Under the pieces are notes generated by a model. That model searched no databases and had not been told where the DNA came from. It worked only from the letters and a program-made list of their open reading frames with translations. A DNA stretch of 64,000 nt from Euphorbia lathyris. Taxonomy: Eukaryota > Streptophyta > Magnoliopsida > Malpighiales > Euphorbiaceae. This document shows positions 11,474 to 23,600 of the stretch, one piece after another; position 1 is the stretch's first letter, and each line of letters starts with the position of its first letter. The DNA is taken from the NCBI RefSeq assembly GCF_963576675.1, contig NC_088914.1, positions 84,380,441 through 84,444,440 of the forward strand, in the 5' to 3' direction. A program made the translations under genes and the position numbers.

Positions 11474-11999
11474 GGAAAGCAGGTCAGAGATCATTTTAAA
11501 TAACGAATACATCAACTACTATAATGTAATAATAGCATAAATACACTACGAATGATTTGTGATAGTTAGGAGCTATTTGGTCCAGCTGTTAGTTGATAGT
11601 TGATATTGTTGTAGTTTTTGTTTGCTGTTGTTATTAGGTGATTAAATATTAGTATGTGGTAGAGTTGTGATGAACTGTTACTATTAGGCTCTGTTCTTTA
11701 TCGCTGAAAAAAACTGATCTGAACTGAACTGAATTGAATTGAACTGAATGCTACTGAACTGAACTAAACTGAATGCTACTGAATACTGAACTGAACTAAA
11801 CTGAATGCTACTGAACTTAATTGAATGATACCGAACTTAACTGAATGCTACCGAACTTAACCGAACTTAACAATAATGATGATATTAGACTTTAAAATAA
11901 TTTTAATGATAATATTGGGCATTAATAAACTTATAATAATAATGGTTCTAATAATAATAATAATAATAATAATAATATCAATAATAACTAAATATATTA

Positions 12000-12256
12000 C
12001 TCTCTCTATTCCATTATATAGGTCATTCTAGCAATTTGGTTTTCCCCCCAAATATAAGTCATTCTAGGATTCCAAGAACTTTTAGTTTAGTTTTTTGGTC
12101 CAAATATTAAATTTTTTATATTGGAACATGTGTTTTTAACATTCCAATGTTTATTCCCCAATAGTGACATGAGAGATAATTTTTTTTAGTTAACCAATAT
12201 ATTTCTTAATTTGTGTGAAATATCCTAGAATGACCTATATAATAGAATTGAGGGAG
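12000..12256. mobile_element. Stowaway-like MITE
   Basis: 257 bp starting CTCTCTCTATTCCATTATATAG and ending with the inverse CTATATAATAGAATTGAGGGAG, flanked by TA on both sides, the Tc1/mariner-type target duplication. CCTAGAATGAC and its inverse occur in both arms. Confidence 0.8.
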
Positions 12257-12379
12257 TATTAAAGATAAAACTAAATTGAATATCAAATAAAAATTCGGCT
12301 CGATAAATGCCTATGAAATTAAATAAAAATGAATATAATTTAAATTAAAAATACAAATTACATACAAACACAAACTGTC

Positions 12380-12790
12380 TTTTCGGTCATGAATCTACAC
12401 TTCACACATGCGTCATTTTATCGGTCACAAATCACAAACATATGTTGGGATGTGAAAAAAATAAAAAAAATATATATTGTCTTTTCTACGAATTGGACAA
12501 AAATATTCAAAAAATTCATCGATTTTATAAATATTAATCTTCAATTATATTATTAAATTATAAAAAAATTAAATCATTTTTTAGAAGGAATTGATATGCA
12601 ATGGGTGCAAAATAAGGAACAAAAATATATCTGTTTTGTAATAGTATATGAAATTGACCCAAATTATCAACATTAGGGGTACAATTGCTCTTGACTACCA
12701 ACGTTAGGAGTAAAATTGCACTATTTTAGACATTAGGAGTAAAATTGCTCCTGACCCAAGACGTTAAGTGTATTTTTACACATTAACTCT
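12380..12790. mobile_element. Truncated relative of the 3748-4335 MITE
   Basis: Shares internal and right-terminal motifs with that element: the CATGCGTCATTTTATCGGTCAC region, repeats of GGGTAAAATTGCTC type, and an end reading AGTGTATTTTTACACATTA. The left terminus is missing. Confidence 0.6.
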
Positions 12791-13992
12791 ACAATTAATT
12801 GTAGAACCTATCCCATAAATCTAATTTTGTCCATTAATAATTGAAGGGGGAAAAAGATATAATTCCTCATTTTCAAACATGGATGCATATTTTAATTTTT
12901 CTTATTAAACGATGTATACTTTAATAAACTACCATTTCTTGACTTTTATCTAATTTATAGATAAATAATAATAATAATAATAATAAATAATGATAAATTA
13001 TAAATAAATAATAATAATAATAAATTATATATGAATAATTATAATTATAATAAATAATGATAAATTACTGAATGCTGAAACTGAATGCTGAACTGAAATG
13101 AACTGAATTGAATTAAACTGTACTGAACTGAACTGAATTGAACTGAACTGATTGTTAGTGAAATTAAGTAATAAAGAACAATGCTATGGATTGAGAGAGA
13201 GAAATTGCATGTTTAGAGATAAAAGCTCAGAAAATTATGATTTGAAAATTCGAAAATGTAGTTCCGTAGTAAATGTGGTATAAAACTATTTAAATCTTGA
13301 AATTTTCTAATTTAGATTATCAACGGTCAAAATTGATAATCTCAAGCCAAAAGTTCGTAGTTTTGCTAATGACGAGGAATTTAGTAAATCGATAAAACCA
13401 TAGGGTATATTTGGAAATTGTCCAATAAAAAATACAATACAAATAATAAAAAGAGTAAATAATTATGAAGTCCTTATGTTTTTTGTTAACATATTAGTAG
13501 GTCCATCATATTGTTATAAGGTCCTTTAGTTTTATTTTAATCAACTCTTTAGTCCTTTCATTTGTTTTTATAGATGAAAGTCCAAATTGCCCCTAGTTAT
13601 TTATATAAAAAAAACTTATCTTTTAATACCAAAATTTAATCTAAGTAGCTTTCATAAAGTTTATGAAGTATGTATACACCAAAATTTATATAATTGTATA
13701 TACTAATCATTAAAAATGTAGTTTTATTCTCTTAAATTTTTAATTTTTAATATAATGACTTTAAACTAACATTAAATATTTTAAAAAAAAAATTCTTCAT
13801 TTATAAAATTTATTAGAGTTAAATAAATATTAATTTTTATAGAATTTATATAGTTTTCCTCCTATTTTGATAATTTTTGAAATATTTTCATTCATTTTTT
13901 TAGTCACTAAATTTTTAGGTTACTAAATTAAAGTTCTATAATTATATAAAATTCAATAAATTAATTACTCAATATTGTAGAGATTATGTAGG

Positions 13993-15185
13993 TCCTCCTT
14001 AATATTAGAGGTGTGAAGATTAGTAATCAGGAGGAGTATAAGGACAGACACTGCTGGGCCTTGACTAATAATGGTTCTTATTCTTGCAAATCGGCCTATG
14101 AAGCTTTTACCCCTAATAGGGCTGATCCTCCCTTGGAAATTTGGAAGTCCATTTGGGCCCTCAAAGTCCCCTACCGCATTAGGAGTTTCCTATGGCTGGG
14201 AGTCAAAGATAGGCTCCTCACGAATGCAGATAGACACAGAAGGCACTTGGCTGTATCTGGTGCCTGTAGCAGATGCAGCGGCCATGTGGAAACCTTGTGC
14301 CATGCTTTGAGGGATTGCCCGAATAGTAGAAAGGTTTGGGAAGGGGTCCTTCCTCACCACATCCTTCCTTCCTTTATGGGGTTCTCTGATATTGACTGGT
14401 TCTCTGAAGGCGTTAATGAGAATTTGTTGGCCAGTATGGAGCACGGGGCTATTCTCTTCGCTATTATTTGTCACCAAATGTGGAAATGGAGGAATGAAGA
14501 GTTATTTGCTGAGAAGACTGTCTTTATTCCTGACCTCCGGTTTTACTTCTCGAAAAAACTCTCTTTTATTACAAAGAGTTTTGAAGGAGAGCCCCTGGTT
14601 CACCCCTCCCCGGTTAAAGAGGTCCAGTTAGTTGGTTGGAGGAAGCCCAGGGAAGGGGTTGTCAAGTTGAATACGGATGGCTCCTGCCTTAGTAATGGCA
14701 GAATTGCTGCTGGTGGAGTTCTTCGGGATGCTGGTGGCGCCTGGCTGGCTGGGTTTACCCATAACTTAGGTACGGGCTCCTCCTTTACTGCGGAGCTCTG
14801 GGGGATCTTGTCTAGCATTAAACTCGCCATTCGCATGGGTGTTAAAAGACTTTCGGTGGAGTCTGACAATTTGGAGGCTATCAACAGGATTTCGGATAGA
14901 CATGTTGTTTGTCTTAAGAGTCAGAATCTCATTAAAGCCATCTTGAGGCTTCGTCCTGCCTTCGATTCTCTTACCTTCTCCCATATTTATAGGGAGCAAA
15001 ACCGTGTGGCGGATCGCTTGGCAGGTGCTGGGCATGGGGGGATATTAGGTGTTTCTACCCTTTCCGTTCCTCCTTCTTTTCTGTTACCTTCTCTTCTTGA
15101 GGATAGGATTGGGGTCAGTCTTCCTAGACTGATCCCGGGTTAGGTTTTTGTTTGTTTTTTTTTCTTCCCTTCTTACCAAAAAAAA
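13993..15185 (+). mobile_element. 5'-truncated L1 (LINE)
   Basis: Bounded by a perfect 16-bp target duplication GTAGAGATTATGTAGG (13977-13992 and 15186-15201), with a short A-tail at 15178-15185. The body encodes only the C-terminal part of L1 ORF2, so the copy was truncated at its 5' end on insertion. The same family occurs in minus orientation at 43822-44846. Confidence 0.92.
14013..15143 (+). CDS. L1 ORF2 C-terminal fragment: zinc-knuckle and RNase H domains
   Basis: An open frame of 376 codons with no stops. Residues about 15-130 are the zf-RVT region that follows plant L1 reverse transcriptase (KVPYRIRSFLWLGVKDRLLT, then a CSRC...HALRDC knuckle). Residues about 215-345 are an RNase H domain of the RVT_3 type (LNTDGSC, AGGVLRD, TAELWGI, SDNLEAI). 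Endonuclease and reverse transcriptase are missing, so the copy cannot move by itself. The start codon is arbitrary; the true frame enters from the truncated 5' end. Its open state suggests a fairly recent insertion. Confidence 0.85.
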   Translation: MKISNQEEYKDRHCWALTNNGSYSCKSAYEAFTPNRADPPLEIWKSIWALKVPYRIRSFLWLGVKDRLLTNADRHRRHLAVSGACSRCSGHVETLCHALRDCPNSRKVWEGVLPHHILPSFMGFSDIDWFSEGVNENLLASMEHGAILFAIICHQMWKWRNEELFAEKTVFIPDLRFYFSKKLSFITKSFEGEPLVHPSPVKEVQLVGWRKPREGVVKLNTDGSCLSNGRIAAGGVLRDAGGAWLAGFTHNLGTGSSFTAELWGILSSIKLAIRMGVKRLSVESDNLEAINRISDRHVVCLKSQNLIKAILRLRPAFDSLTFSHIYREQNRVADRLAGAGHGGILGVSTLSVPPSFLLPSLLEDRIGVSLPRLIPG

Positions 15186-15492
15186 GTAGAGATTATGTAG
15201 GAAAAAATGAGAAAAAAACATAAAACAGGAAAAATAGATGTTTTATTATTAAAACATAGAGTAACAAGTAATTTTGGTATTTTAAAGTTTTTTTGATATA
15301 GTTTGACCATTGACTCAAATATAAAGACTAAAAAGGGACTGACTAGTGTATTAAGTAAAAACTCATGGACCTTATAATTATTTATCCTAATAAAAATAAT
15401 ATAAATAACTAAATAATAATTAAAAATTAAAAATAATAAGTTTGTTGAATGTGGCAAAACTTTGTTCTTTCAGCAATAATATTATAGAATTA

Positions 15493-15868
15493 GAACATCT
15501 CCAACAGCCTCTTAGTTTGACTCTTAAGTTAAAATTTGTGGAGGGAGAATTAGAAATCAGCTCTGACAGCCTCTTAGTGGCTCCTCAAATCACTAAGAAC
15601 TTCTCCATCCTATTAACAGAGAGTCTCTCTCCACCTCTTAGTTCTTTCTTAATTCATTTTTTCATTAATAATTTACTATTGAGTAGTCCATCTCCTTTCA
15701 CTATTATAGATAGAACAATAATTAATAATTTTAATGATAAAATAATAAATAAGGAGTGGATATAAAAGTATTATTGGACATGATATATCTTAGTCACTCT
15801 TAAATCACTAAGAGTCAATTATTTATATTATTTTTAGAGAGTGCGCTAACAGTCTCTTGGAGATACTC
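15493..15868. mobile_element. Tourist-like MITE, unit 1
   Basis: Inverted ends GAACATCTCCAACAG and the inverse of GAGTATCTCCAAGAG, flanked by TTA on each side, the PIF/Harbinger-type 3-bp duplication. It is the tandem-duplicate partner of 16745-17126. The open frame 15442-15765 across it is not a gene. Confidence 0.75.
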
Positions 15869-16744
15869 TTAGTAATAATATTAAAGGAGAAATATCTTTG
15901 AAAATTAGAACAATAATTTTTGGAACATCAAATATGTACAAACACCTTTTCATGAAAAGCTCGTTTTTATATATCTATAATAAGATATACATGTTAATGA
16001 ATTAATCAGAGAATTAGGAAAGTGAACCTTAACTCTACCATTAATTGTAAAGCCTATCCCATAAATCTAGTTTTGTCCATTAATAATTGAAGGGAAAGAT
16101 GCAATTCCTAATTTTCAAACATGAATGCATATTTTAATTTTTTTTATTAAACGATGTATACTTTAATAAACTACCATTTTTTCACTTTTATCTAATTTAT
16201 AAATAAATAATAATAATAAATAATGATAGATTATAGATAAATAATAATAATAAATTGTATATAAATAATTATAATTATGATAAATAATGATAAATTATTG
16301 AATGCTAAAACTGAATGTCTATTGAAATTAATTGAACTGAACTGATTGTTACTGAAATTAAGTAATAAAGAATAGGGCTATGGATTGAGAGAGAGAAACT
16401 TCATGTTTAGAGATAAAAAAACTCCAAAAATTATGATTTGAAAATTCGAAAATGTAGTTCCATGGTAAATGTGGTACAAAACTATTTAGATCTTGAAATT
16501 TTCTAATTTGAGGTTATCAAAGGTCAAAATGGATAATGTCAAGCTAAAAGTTCTTAGTTTTGCTAATGATGAGGAACTTAGTAAATCGATAAAACCATAG
16601 GGTATTTTGGAAATTGTCCAATAAAAAATACAATACAAATAGTAAAAATTATCTAAATAACTAAATAATAATTAAAAATTAAAAATAATAAGTTTACTGA
16701 ATGTGGCAAAACTTTGTTCTTTCAGCAATAATATTATAGAATTA

Positions 16745-17126
16745 GAACATCTCCAATAGTCTTTTAGTTTGATTCTTAAGTTAAAATTTGAAGATGGAGA
16801 GTTAAAAATCAGTTCCAACCACTTCTTAGTGGCTCCTCAAATCACTAAGAGTCTCTCCATCCTCTCTATTAATAAAGATTCTCTCTCCATCTCTTAGTTC
16901 TTTCTTAATTCATTTTTTTATTAATAATTTACTATTAAGGAGTCTCTCTTCTTTCACTATCGGTAGATAGTAACAATAATTAACAATTTTAATGATAAAA
17001 TAATAAACAAGGAGTGGATATAAAAGTATTATTGAGGATGCTATGTCTCATTTACTCTTAAATCACTAAAAGTCAATTATTTATATTATTTTTAGAGAGT
17101 TCATTAACAGTCTCTCGGAGATGTTC
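16745..17126. mobile_element. Tourist-like MITE, unit 2
   Basis: Duplicate of 15493-15868, with ends GAACATCTCCAATAG and GGAGATGTTC flanked by TTA. It lies about 130 bp beyond the MLO stop codon, within the probable 3' flank of the gene. Confidence 0.75.
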
Positions 17127-17259
17127 TTAGTAATAATATTAAAGGAAAAATATGTTTGAAAATTAGAACAATAATTTTTGGAACATCAAATATATACAAA
17201 CAACTTTTCATGAAAATCTCATTTTTGTATATCTATAATAAGATATACGGGTTAATTAA

Positions 17260-17646
17260 TTAATTAATCGAAGAATTAGGAAAGTGAACCTTAAACACCT
17301 TAGCTAATGTATTGAAACTGTCTTCTTCTTCGTCATCATCGTCATCTTCTTCTTCTTCCATTACAGAACGGAATTCTCCGCTACTACTAAAGTGGTCACA
17401 ATCCATTTTCTTCCAACTGCTAGCAAATGATATCTCATCATCAATATTACTGCTTTCTTCTGCTGCTGCTGCTGCTGTGATTTCACAACCTTCTTTTTTA
17501 ATCTCGACACTAGGAGAGTTGATTAGTGGTAATAAGATTGTTTGATTATTGTTAGGTGAAACATTGTTCCTTGCTTTCCATTGCCAATTCCTTAGCCCTT
17601 TTATTACTCTTTCACTGAATACTGTTTTCTTTTCTCCACAACCCAT
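17260..17646 (-). CDS. MLO exon 14: cytosolic C-terminal tail
   Basis: Residues 413-540. Begins MGCGEKKTVFSERVIKGLRN with an adjacent Trp pair, the position of the calmodulin-binding amphipathic helix in MLO proteins. It continues through a low-complexity tail with an alanine run and an acidic stretch of about a dozen Glu/Asp, and ends NSSIN before TAA. The acceptor is CAG at 17647-17649. The acidic run makes a serine-rich antisense frame (17312-17545) that is an artefact. Confidence 0.92.
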   Translation of the reverse strand: MGCGEKKTVFSERVIKGLRNWQWKARNNVSPNNNQTILLPLINSPSVEIKKEGCEITAAAAAEESSNIDDEISFASSWKKMDCDHFSSSGEFRSVMEEEEDDDDDEEEDSFNTLAKVFKVHFPNSSIN

Positions 17647-20600
17647 CTGTTTTCATTATCAAAAAGTATTAATAAGCAGTTGCAGAATCAAAATGTAAAT
17701 ATCGAGGTGTAGGAGGACAAAACTTTAGTATGAAACGCAAACTCATGCTGTCAAATTTGTCGCAAAAATATTTGTTTAGGATGGAATTTTTATCGGTGAA
17801 TATTATGTTTCGTATAAGGAAACTCCCGCCTTTTGTGGTACATTTTATATGAGTTGTTAACCAATCTATCAAGGAAAAAGTATAACGAGGCTATTGATCT
17901 TTCATTTTTTAATTCATTTTCTTTAATTTAGATATATTAAGCTTATGATCTTTGATTCGATCAATAGAGTGTTATTTATTTCACATGCATTTAAAACTTG
18001 TATTTTCATAGTTTAAAAACAGTTTTTGATATGTGTAGTTATGTATAGGAAAACAATAAAAAAACCTTCATTCAAATGGTAAAAAATATAGTTGCAAACA
18101 CATATAATTAATAAAGTTTTTTTTTATAAGTGAATTAGATGTTCACGACTAACTAATTTAGTAAGTAAAAGCTTAATGAGACGAAAAAATTAAAAATAAA
18201 GGATTAGATGCTTAATCTATTTAAATAAAATATTAAGAGCTTAATGAACCCAAAAAGAATAGATCAAGGTCTCACGATATTTTTCCCATTTATCATTAAT
18301 GACACGATGATATGTTCATGATATGATAAATTGACTTAATGATATACTTAATGCATTAGGAGCTCCTCAACTTGGTCCAAAAGTAGATTGTTCCATGAAC
18401 TTATAAAATGTCTCATCATTCCACTGAACTTTCTTAAGCTGATCTATCGACTGATCTCATGGACTTGCTATTGCGATATATTGGGTCTATAAACTTGCAT
18501 AAAGTGATATACATTTAATTTCTTTAAAGGGTTCATGAGACATTTTGTAAGTTCATGGGAAAACTCGGTTTTTTTTTTTTTTTTTTTTGCAAACTTTAGA
18601 GAGTTCCTAATGTATTAAGCCCTTTAAGTTCATTTCAAAAATGTTACTAAACTTCATATTTGAATATTCTAATAAAGTCATTTCGTCTAATATATGAATA
18701 AAAACTCACTGGAAAATTATCCTTGCATGTATGGTTATATATAAATTAAGTGCCGAATCACATAAAGATGTGATTTTTTAAAATAAAGTTTATAGCTTAG
18801 GATGTACCACCTGTTTGCAAATATTCTATCACGTCAGCAATAGTTGTTTGACTTATATCCTTCTTAATTAATATATAGTCAACTATCTACTGTGTAACAT
18901 CATCATTTTAATAACTTTTTATATACAAATTGACCAGAATAACTTTATTGAAATCACAAATGAAGTTTTACGATCTTAGTGAATTAGACTCTAAACTTTA
19001 ATAACCATCAATATATTCCTAAATTACACTTGTATTGTAATTAGGAGAAAGGTAATACCTGTGTGACGAGTGCATAAATTGGGAGAGTTACATAACCACA
19101 AAGGAGTTGAACAATTATGCCTGTTGTAATGCTGATTACAGCATCTTTTGTTCCTTGATTCATACATGATCTTAATCCATATTCATACTGTTATTAGCCA
19201 TTAAATATAGTCAATTTTAGCTAATTAAATCAGGATATTCATAAATTAAGGGAAAATTCAAATAAAATAAAATTTAATGACGATAATTTTTTTTGGTAAC
19301 AAAATGATATTTGTAGTTTTCTATGTTTGAAAATGAATTAAGGAGAGATATGTGTACCCATCCCCAGGTGAAAAATGCAAGCTGAAAGGAATTCTGCAAT
19401 GAAATTAAATTTCTAAGTCATGAAATTAAAATTAGAAAGGAAGAATATATATGTTTTTAATTTGATAAATTAATACCTGGATTAAGATAAACTGGATTAG
19501 ATAGAGAAGCAGGTTAGGGCGATTAAACCAGAAAAAGTGATTGCTAGGCTTAACAAGAAAAGTGCCTTGAATAACACTACTTTGCTTGCAACTCTCCAAA
19601 CACATTTTTGTTATTATCGTTTGGAGCTTCGTCCCTACTGCTAAAGCAAGCTGCAATATTTACCACAAAATGAACGGTGAAATTCATTTGGTCATTAGGG
19701 TCTACGTGAACACTACTGATATATATTCGGCATTGAATTACCATTAGAGGAAGAAATGGTAGCCAGTAGTAGTCGTGAAACTCTGCATAAGAAATTAAAA
19801 TTCAATGGTGATCGAAAATTGAGAAATATGGACAAGACTAATGAAAGGAAAAGGTTTTTGAAATTCCTTTTTTACCTTGTGCACTGAAAAATATGAAAAG
19901 TAAGCACATCATCCAAATCCATAACCTGCAATAATAATTTATGATTTATTACAGTAATTTACTTTGAGTTATAAATTTAGGGAGTGTTATTTGGCAAACT
20001 CGTAAGCAACCTACAAATTACCCATTCAGCTACTGAAAGTGAATATAAAACAGTTGCAAATGCTACTGCTGAACTACTTTGGCTTCAGTCATTACTTGCA
20101 GATTTAGGGTTCCCAATTCAACAACCAAGAAAGCTGTGGTGTGATAATGTGGAGGCTATCTATCTCACATCAAATCTGATGTTTTATGCTCGCACTAAGC
20201 ATATTGAGTTTGACTATCATTTTGTTCGTGAACAAGTTCAGAATGGTTTTCTCAGTATCCGTTTTAATCCAATTGATGATCAGGTGGCATGCATTTTAAT
20301 CAAACCTCTTTCTAGTACTTATTGATTTGCTATGCTTCACTCTCGTCTATTGGTTAAATTATGGAACCGGCTTGAGGGGGGAGGGGGTGGTTAGAGATAA
20401 TTATCAACTAATTATCTTATACTAACAAGATAATTATTGACTTATATCTTTGTAATTACTATATTTATGTATCATTAATATAAACACTAATTAAGGGAAT
20501 ACAATTAATCTCTCTATTTCTCACTAAACCCTACCCGGCTCTCTCTCTCTCTCTGCCCTAATTACTCGACTTTAATAAGTATTTGGTTGGTATAGAGACA

Positions 20601-23600
20601 ACGGAAAGGAATCCAAAAATAAATAGAAGAAGCAATAAAATGAATATTTGTAAATTCTACTATTTGTTTGTGTCTATTCTAAAATAGAAATGATGAACCA
20701 ATATGTTAAGAGTTGCGATTTTTTAATAGCAACTTTTATGCCTACATGTTCTACATTAATAAATTAATCACTTATAACTATAGAAATTGAAATCAATTAC
20801 ATTAATCGTTAAAATAAAAAAGATATAAAATAGAGAATTAAAATAAAATTAATGAAAGAAAATAATGAGTATAAGTACTGCTTTTACTCTGTTTTTGACA
20901 TTAAACATGGGAGGCCAAAGGAAATCAAGAGTCACTTTAGAACATCTATGGAGGTGATTAGTAAAAAAATATGTATCATGAAGTACTTGTGTGAACTTTA
21001 TTTTAAGATATATTTAGTAGAAATTAATTAATTTCTATATATTAAATCAAAATGACATGTATTATGAAATAAAAGAAAGGTTTAATATATTTATTGCTCC
21101 TTGTATTTGTTCTAAAACTTCAATGGTCCTTTAAATTTTAAAAAGTTCAAAATGACCTCCTATTCGTGTGTAATTGTGTTCAATAACCCCCATATTCTTC
21201 TGAAATTTCATTCAATAATCTCATATTCTTGTTCAATTTCATTCAATAACCCCAAAACTTCAGTTCGCCTGTGAACTTTCAAAAGTTTCTAATCGTTTAT
21301 CTATTTGGGATTTTCTTTAAACACGTGACAAGAACTTTGATACGTGGCTGAGCGTTATAGCTATATTAATCCGGGAGCCTAAGTTGCATATTGCTTTAGA
21401 ACACTTATTTTCTATCTCAAATTCATTATGAAATGATGATATGTTATTATTGGTGTATACAGAAATTAATTATCCTATCAAATTCAACTATTAATCTCCG
21501 TAAAAAGTTCGTTTTTTTACCTGATCCGAACTACTTGTTCAAAATCATCATCAAAAGAAGTAGCTAGAAACTCGTAGAAATTGAAATTGTTGCTGCTTTC
21601 ACCATAATTAGCCTGTCAATTGGTAACCATAAAAATGCATTACTATATATATATAATGTGGCATAATTAAGTGAAGATGATTTTAATTTACCAGGATGAA
21701 TCCATTGCGAAGTGTGAAGTAATCGGACTTTGAAGCTGAGTGACTGAACTGCCGAATGAAACATATCTAAATCAAATCATCACATGAACACTATCAGTTT
21801 TTTAGATTTTGGAGATCACATCAAGAAATTGAAGCTGAGGGAGCGGGACATACAATGGCGGAGTCAGAAACACTTAATTGGAGGGTAAACGGATAAAGTT
21901 GTATTAAAAATCAGAATTATTAGACTAAGCATCATCGAGGGCTTCCGTGCCAGACAAAGACGAATACAGATTTCAAAAGTTGGGGGTGACAATTTGCACC
22001 TCCAACAATCCCTTTTTGGGAAGATAGGGGGCTGAACCATCCCACTCAAGGGTGGTCCCTAAAAGCCGGGGTTCTAGAACACCCTCGGGCCACCCCTGGT
22101 CATAGATTCCATGTCAATTCATCTAAAGATTCTTAATACACTTTAGGGTAAATTCCAAAAAAAACCCATTTGGTTTGATGTTGTTCTAAAAAAACCATTG
22201 TGGTCTGTTATTACAAAAAAAAAAGGACTGTGGTTTGCGCCGTTACCCAAAAAACGGAAATTGGCTTAACACCGTTAAAGTGCTGACGTGGCATAGGGGT
22301 AAAACGGGAAAATCGAATTTTTTTTTATTTTTTTTATTTTTTCCCTCTTCTCTCTCCTCCTTCTTCTTCTCTCTCCTCCTTCATCTTCTTCCTTCTCCCT
22401 TTCACGTTCTGGTCTTCATCTTCATCTTCTTTACTAGCTTCCTCTTTTCTTCCTTTGACATTATCTCTGCAAAATTTCAGCCACAAAATCCTCTCTTCTT
22501 CCTTTGACATTATCTCTGCAAAATTCCTTCACTGCGATTTCCGATTCTGAAATTTCTCATTTGTAAACTACACCAAATCCACCTTCTCCGAGCTTCTTAC
22601 TTTCATGGAAATCACTCGTCGCTTTCTTCAATTCCTCGTATTTGAATTCCCTCACCATTCCCGGCAACCAGCTCAGCTGTTTCTCCATCTCTCTTTCATC
22701 TTCCTCAGTTCCTTCTCCGGCCGCCGCCGCAGATTTCATCTTCTTCCTAACTCTAACACACAACACTGTCATCATTATTAGGGATAGTATTCCAATTTCG
22801 ACTCCGACTCCGATTCCAATCTTCAACTGCAACTTTTCGCCGTTTTCCTCGCTCAAATTCTCGATCTGAAACTCCCATTTTAACACGCAGTTGAGCTCGA
22901 TGTGAGGATCGCCAGTTGAAGCAGCGAATCCGAAATACGACTCTTGTTTAAGATACTGATTTAGATTCAAAGTATGGTTGAGGATTGGGTTTCGAGGTTT
23001 GGAGTTTCCTTCTTTCACCATATAAACCTCCATCAGCTGGATCTTGCCGTTGTAGTCGATCCAGACTTTGTGATTAGCTCCCGGCGGCGGCGGAGATAGT
23101 GTGACGTTGTGGTCAGAAAGCGATGCTGAAACTTCCGATTTCACGGAGTTGAGATTGATGCCAATGTGATCTGCTTCAATCTCATCTACTCCGTTTTGCT
23201 TCTGCGTATCGAATTCGACGGCGAGGATGTAGTTGTTAGGGTTTGAATCGGTGGAGGATGTAGTTGTTATGAAGATGAAGACCAGAACGTGAAAGGGAGA
23301 AGGAAGAAGATGAAGGAGGAGAGAGAAGAGGGAAAAAATAAAAAAATAAAAAAAAAATCGATTTTCCCGTTTTACCCCTGTGCCACGTCAGCACTTTAAC
23401 GGTGTTAAGCCAATTTCCGTTTTTCGGGTAACGGCGCAAACCATAGTCCTTTTTTTTTTGTAATAACAAACCACAAGGGTTTTTTTGGAACAACATCAAA
23501 CCACAGGGGTTTTTTTTGGAATTTACCCTACACTTTAATTACAACGAAAAATAATATTTAACGACAAATATTTTTTTCCATATTTTCTTTATATATTTTC

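Larger units (their letters stand above)
11693..13183. mobile_element. Composite non-autonomous element with CTGAA-rich ends
   Basis: The left end reads GGCTCTGTTCTTTAT and the right end has the inverse ATAAAGAACAATGC, giving a short terminal inverted repeat. Next to both ends are degenerate runs of ACTGAACTGAA-type repeats (about 11714-11870 and 13067-13160). The interior holds ATA/AAT microsatellites, a Stowaway MITE and a fragment of the 3748-4335 MITE family. Superfamily and target duplication are uncertain (possibly hAT-like). Confidence 0.5.
13453..15387. mobile_element. Mutator-like element with a nested L1
   Basis: Terminal inverted repeats GAGTAAATAATTATGAAGTCC (left) and the inverse of GGATAAATAATTATAAGGTCC (right) are flanked by the 9-bp direct repeat TAATAAAAA (13444-13452, 15388-15396). 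Tandem unit 2 has the uninterrupted site near 16640, which confirms the insertion. Without the nested L1 the element is about 0.73 kb and non-coding. Confidence 0.85.
12785..17293. repeat. 1.26-kb tandem duplication ending in the MLO stop codon region
   Basis: Unit 1 is 12785-16030, split by a 1.94-kb insertion at 13453-15387. Unit 2 is 16031-17293. Both begin AACTCTAC(A/C)ATTAATTGT and end AATTAGGAAAGTGAACCTTA, which in unit 2 is the final coding part of MLO exon 14. Each unit carries the 3' part of the CTGAA-rich element and one TTA-flanked MITE. Unit 1 therefore holds a stub of the MLO C-terminal codons at about 16007-16030. Confidence 0.85.

Noticed and set aside
15442..15765. 107-codon plus-strand frame
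   Set aside because: Covers a TTA-flanked MITE present in both tandem units; the second unit has stops.
17312..17545. Serine-rich plus-strand frame
   Set aside because: Antisense shadow of the acidic MLO tail in exon 14.
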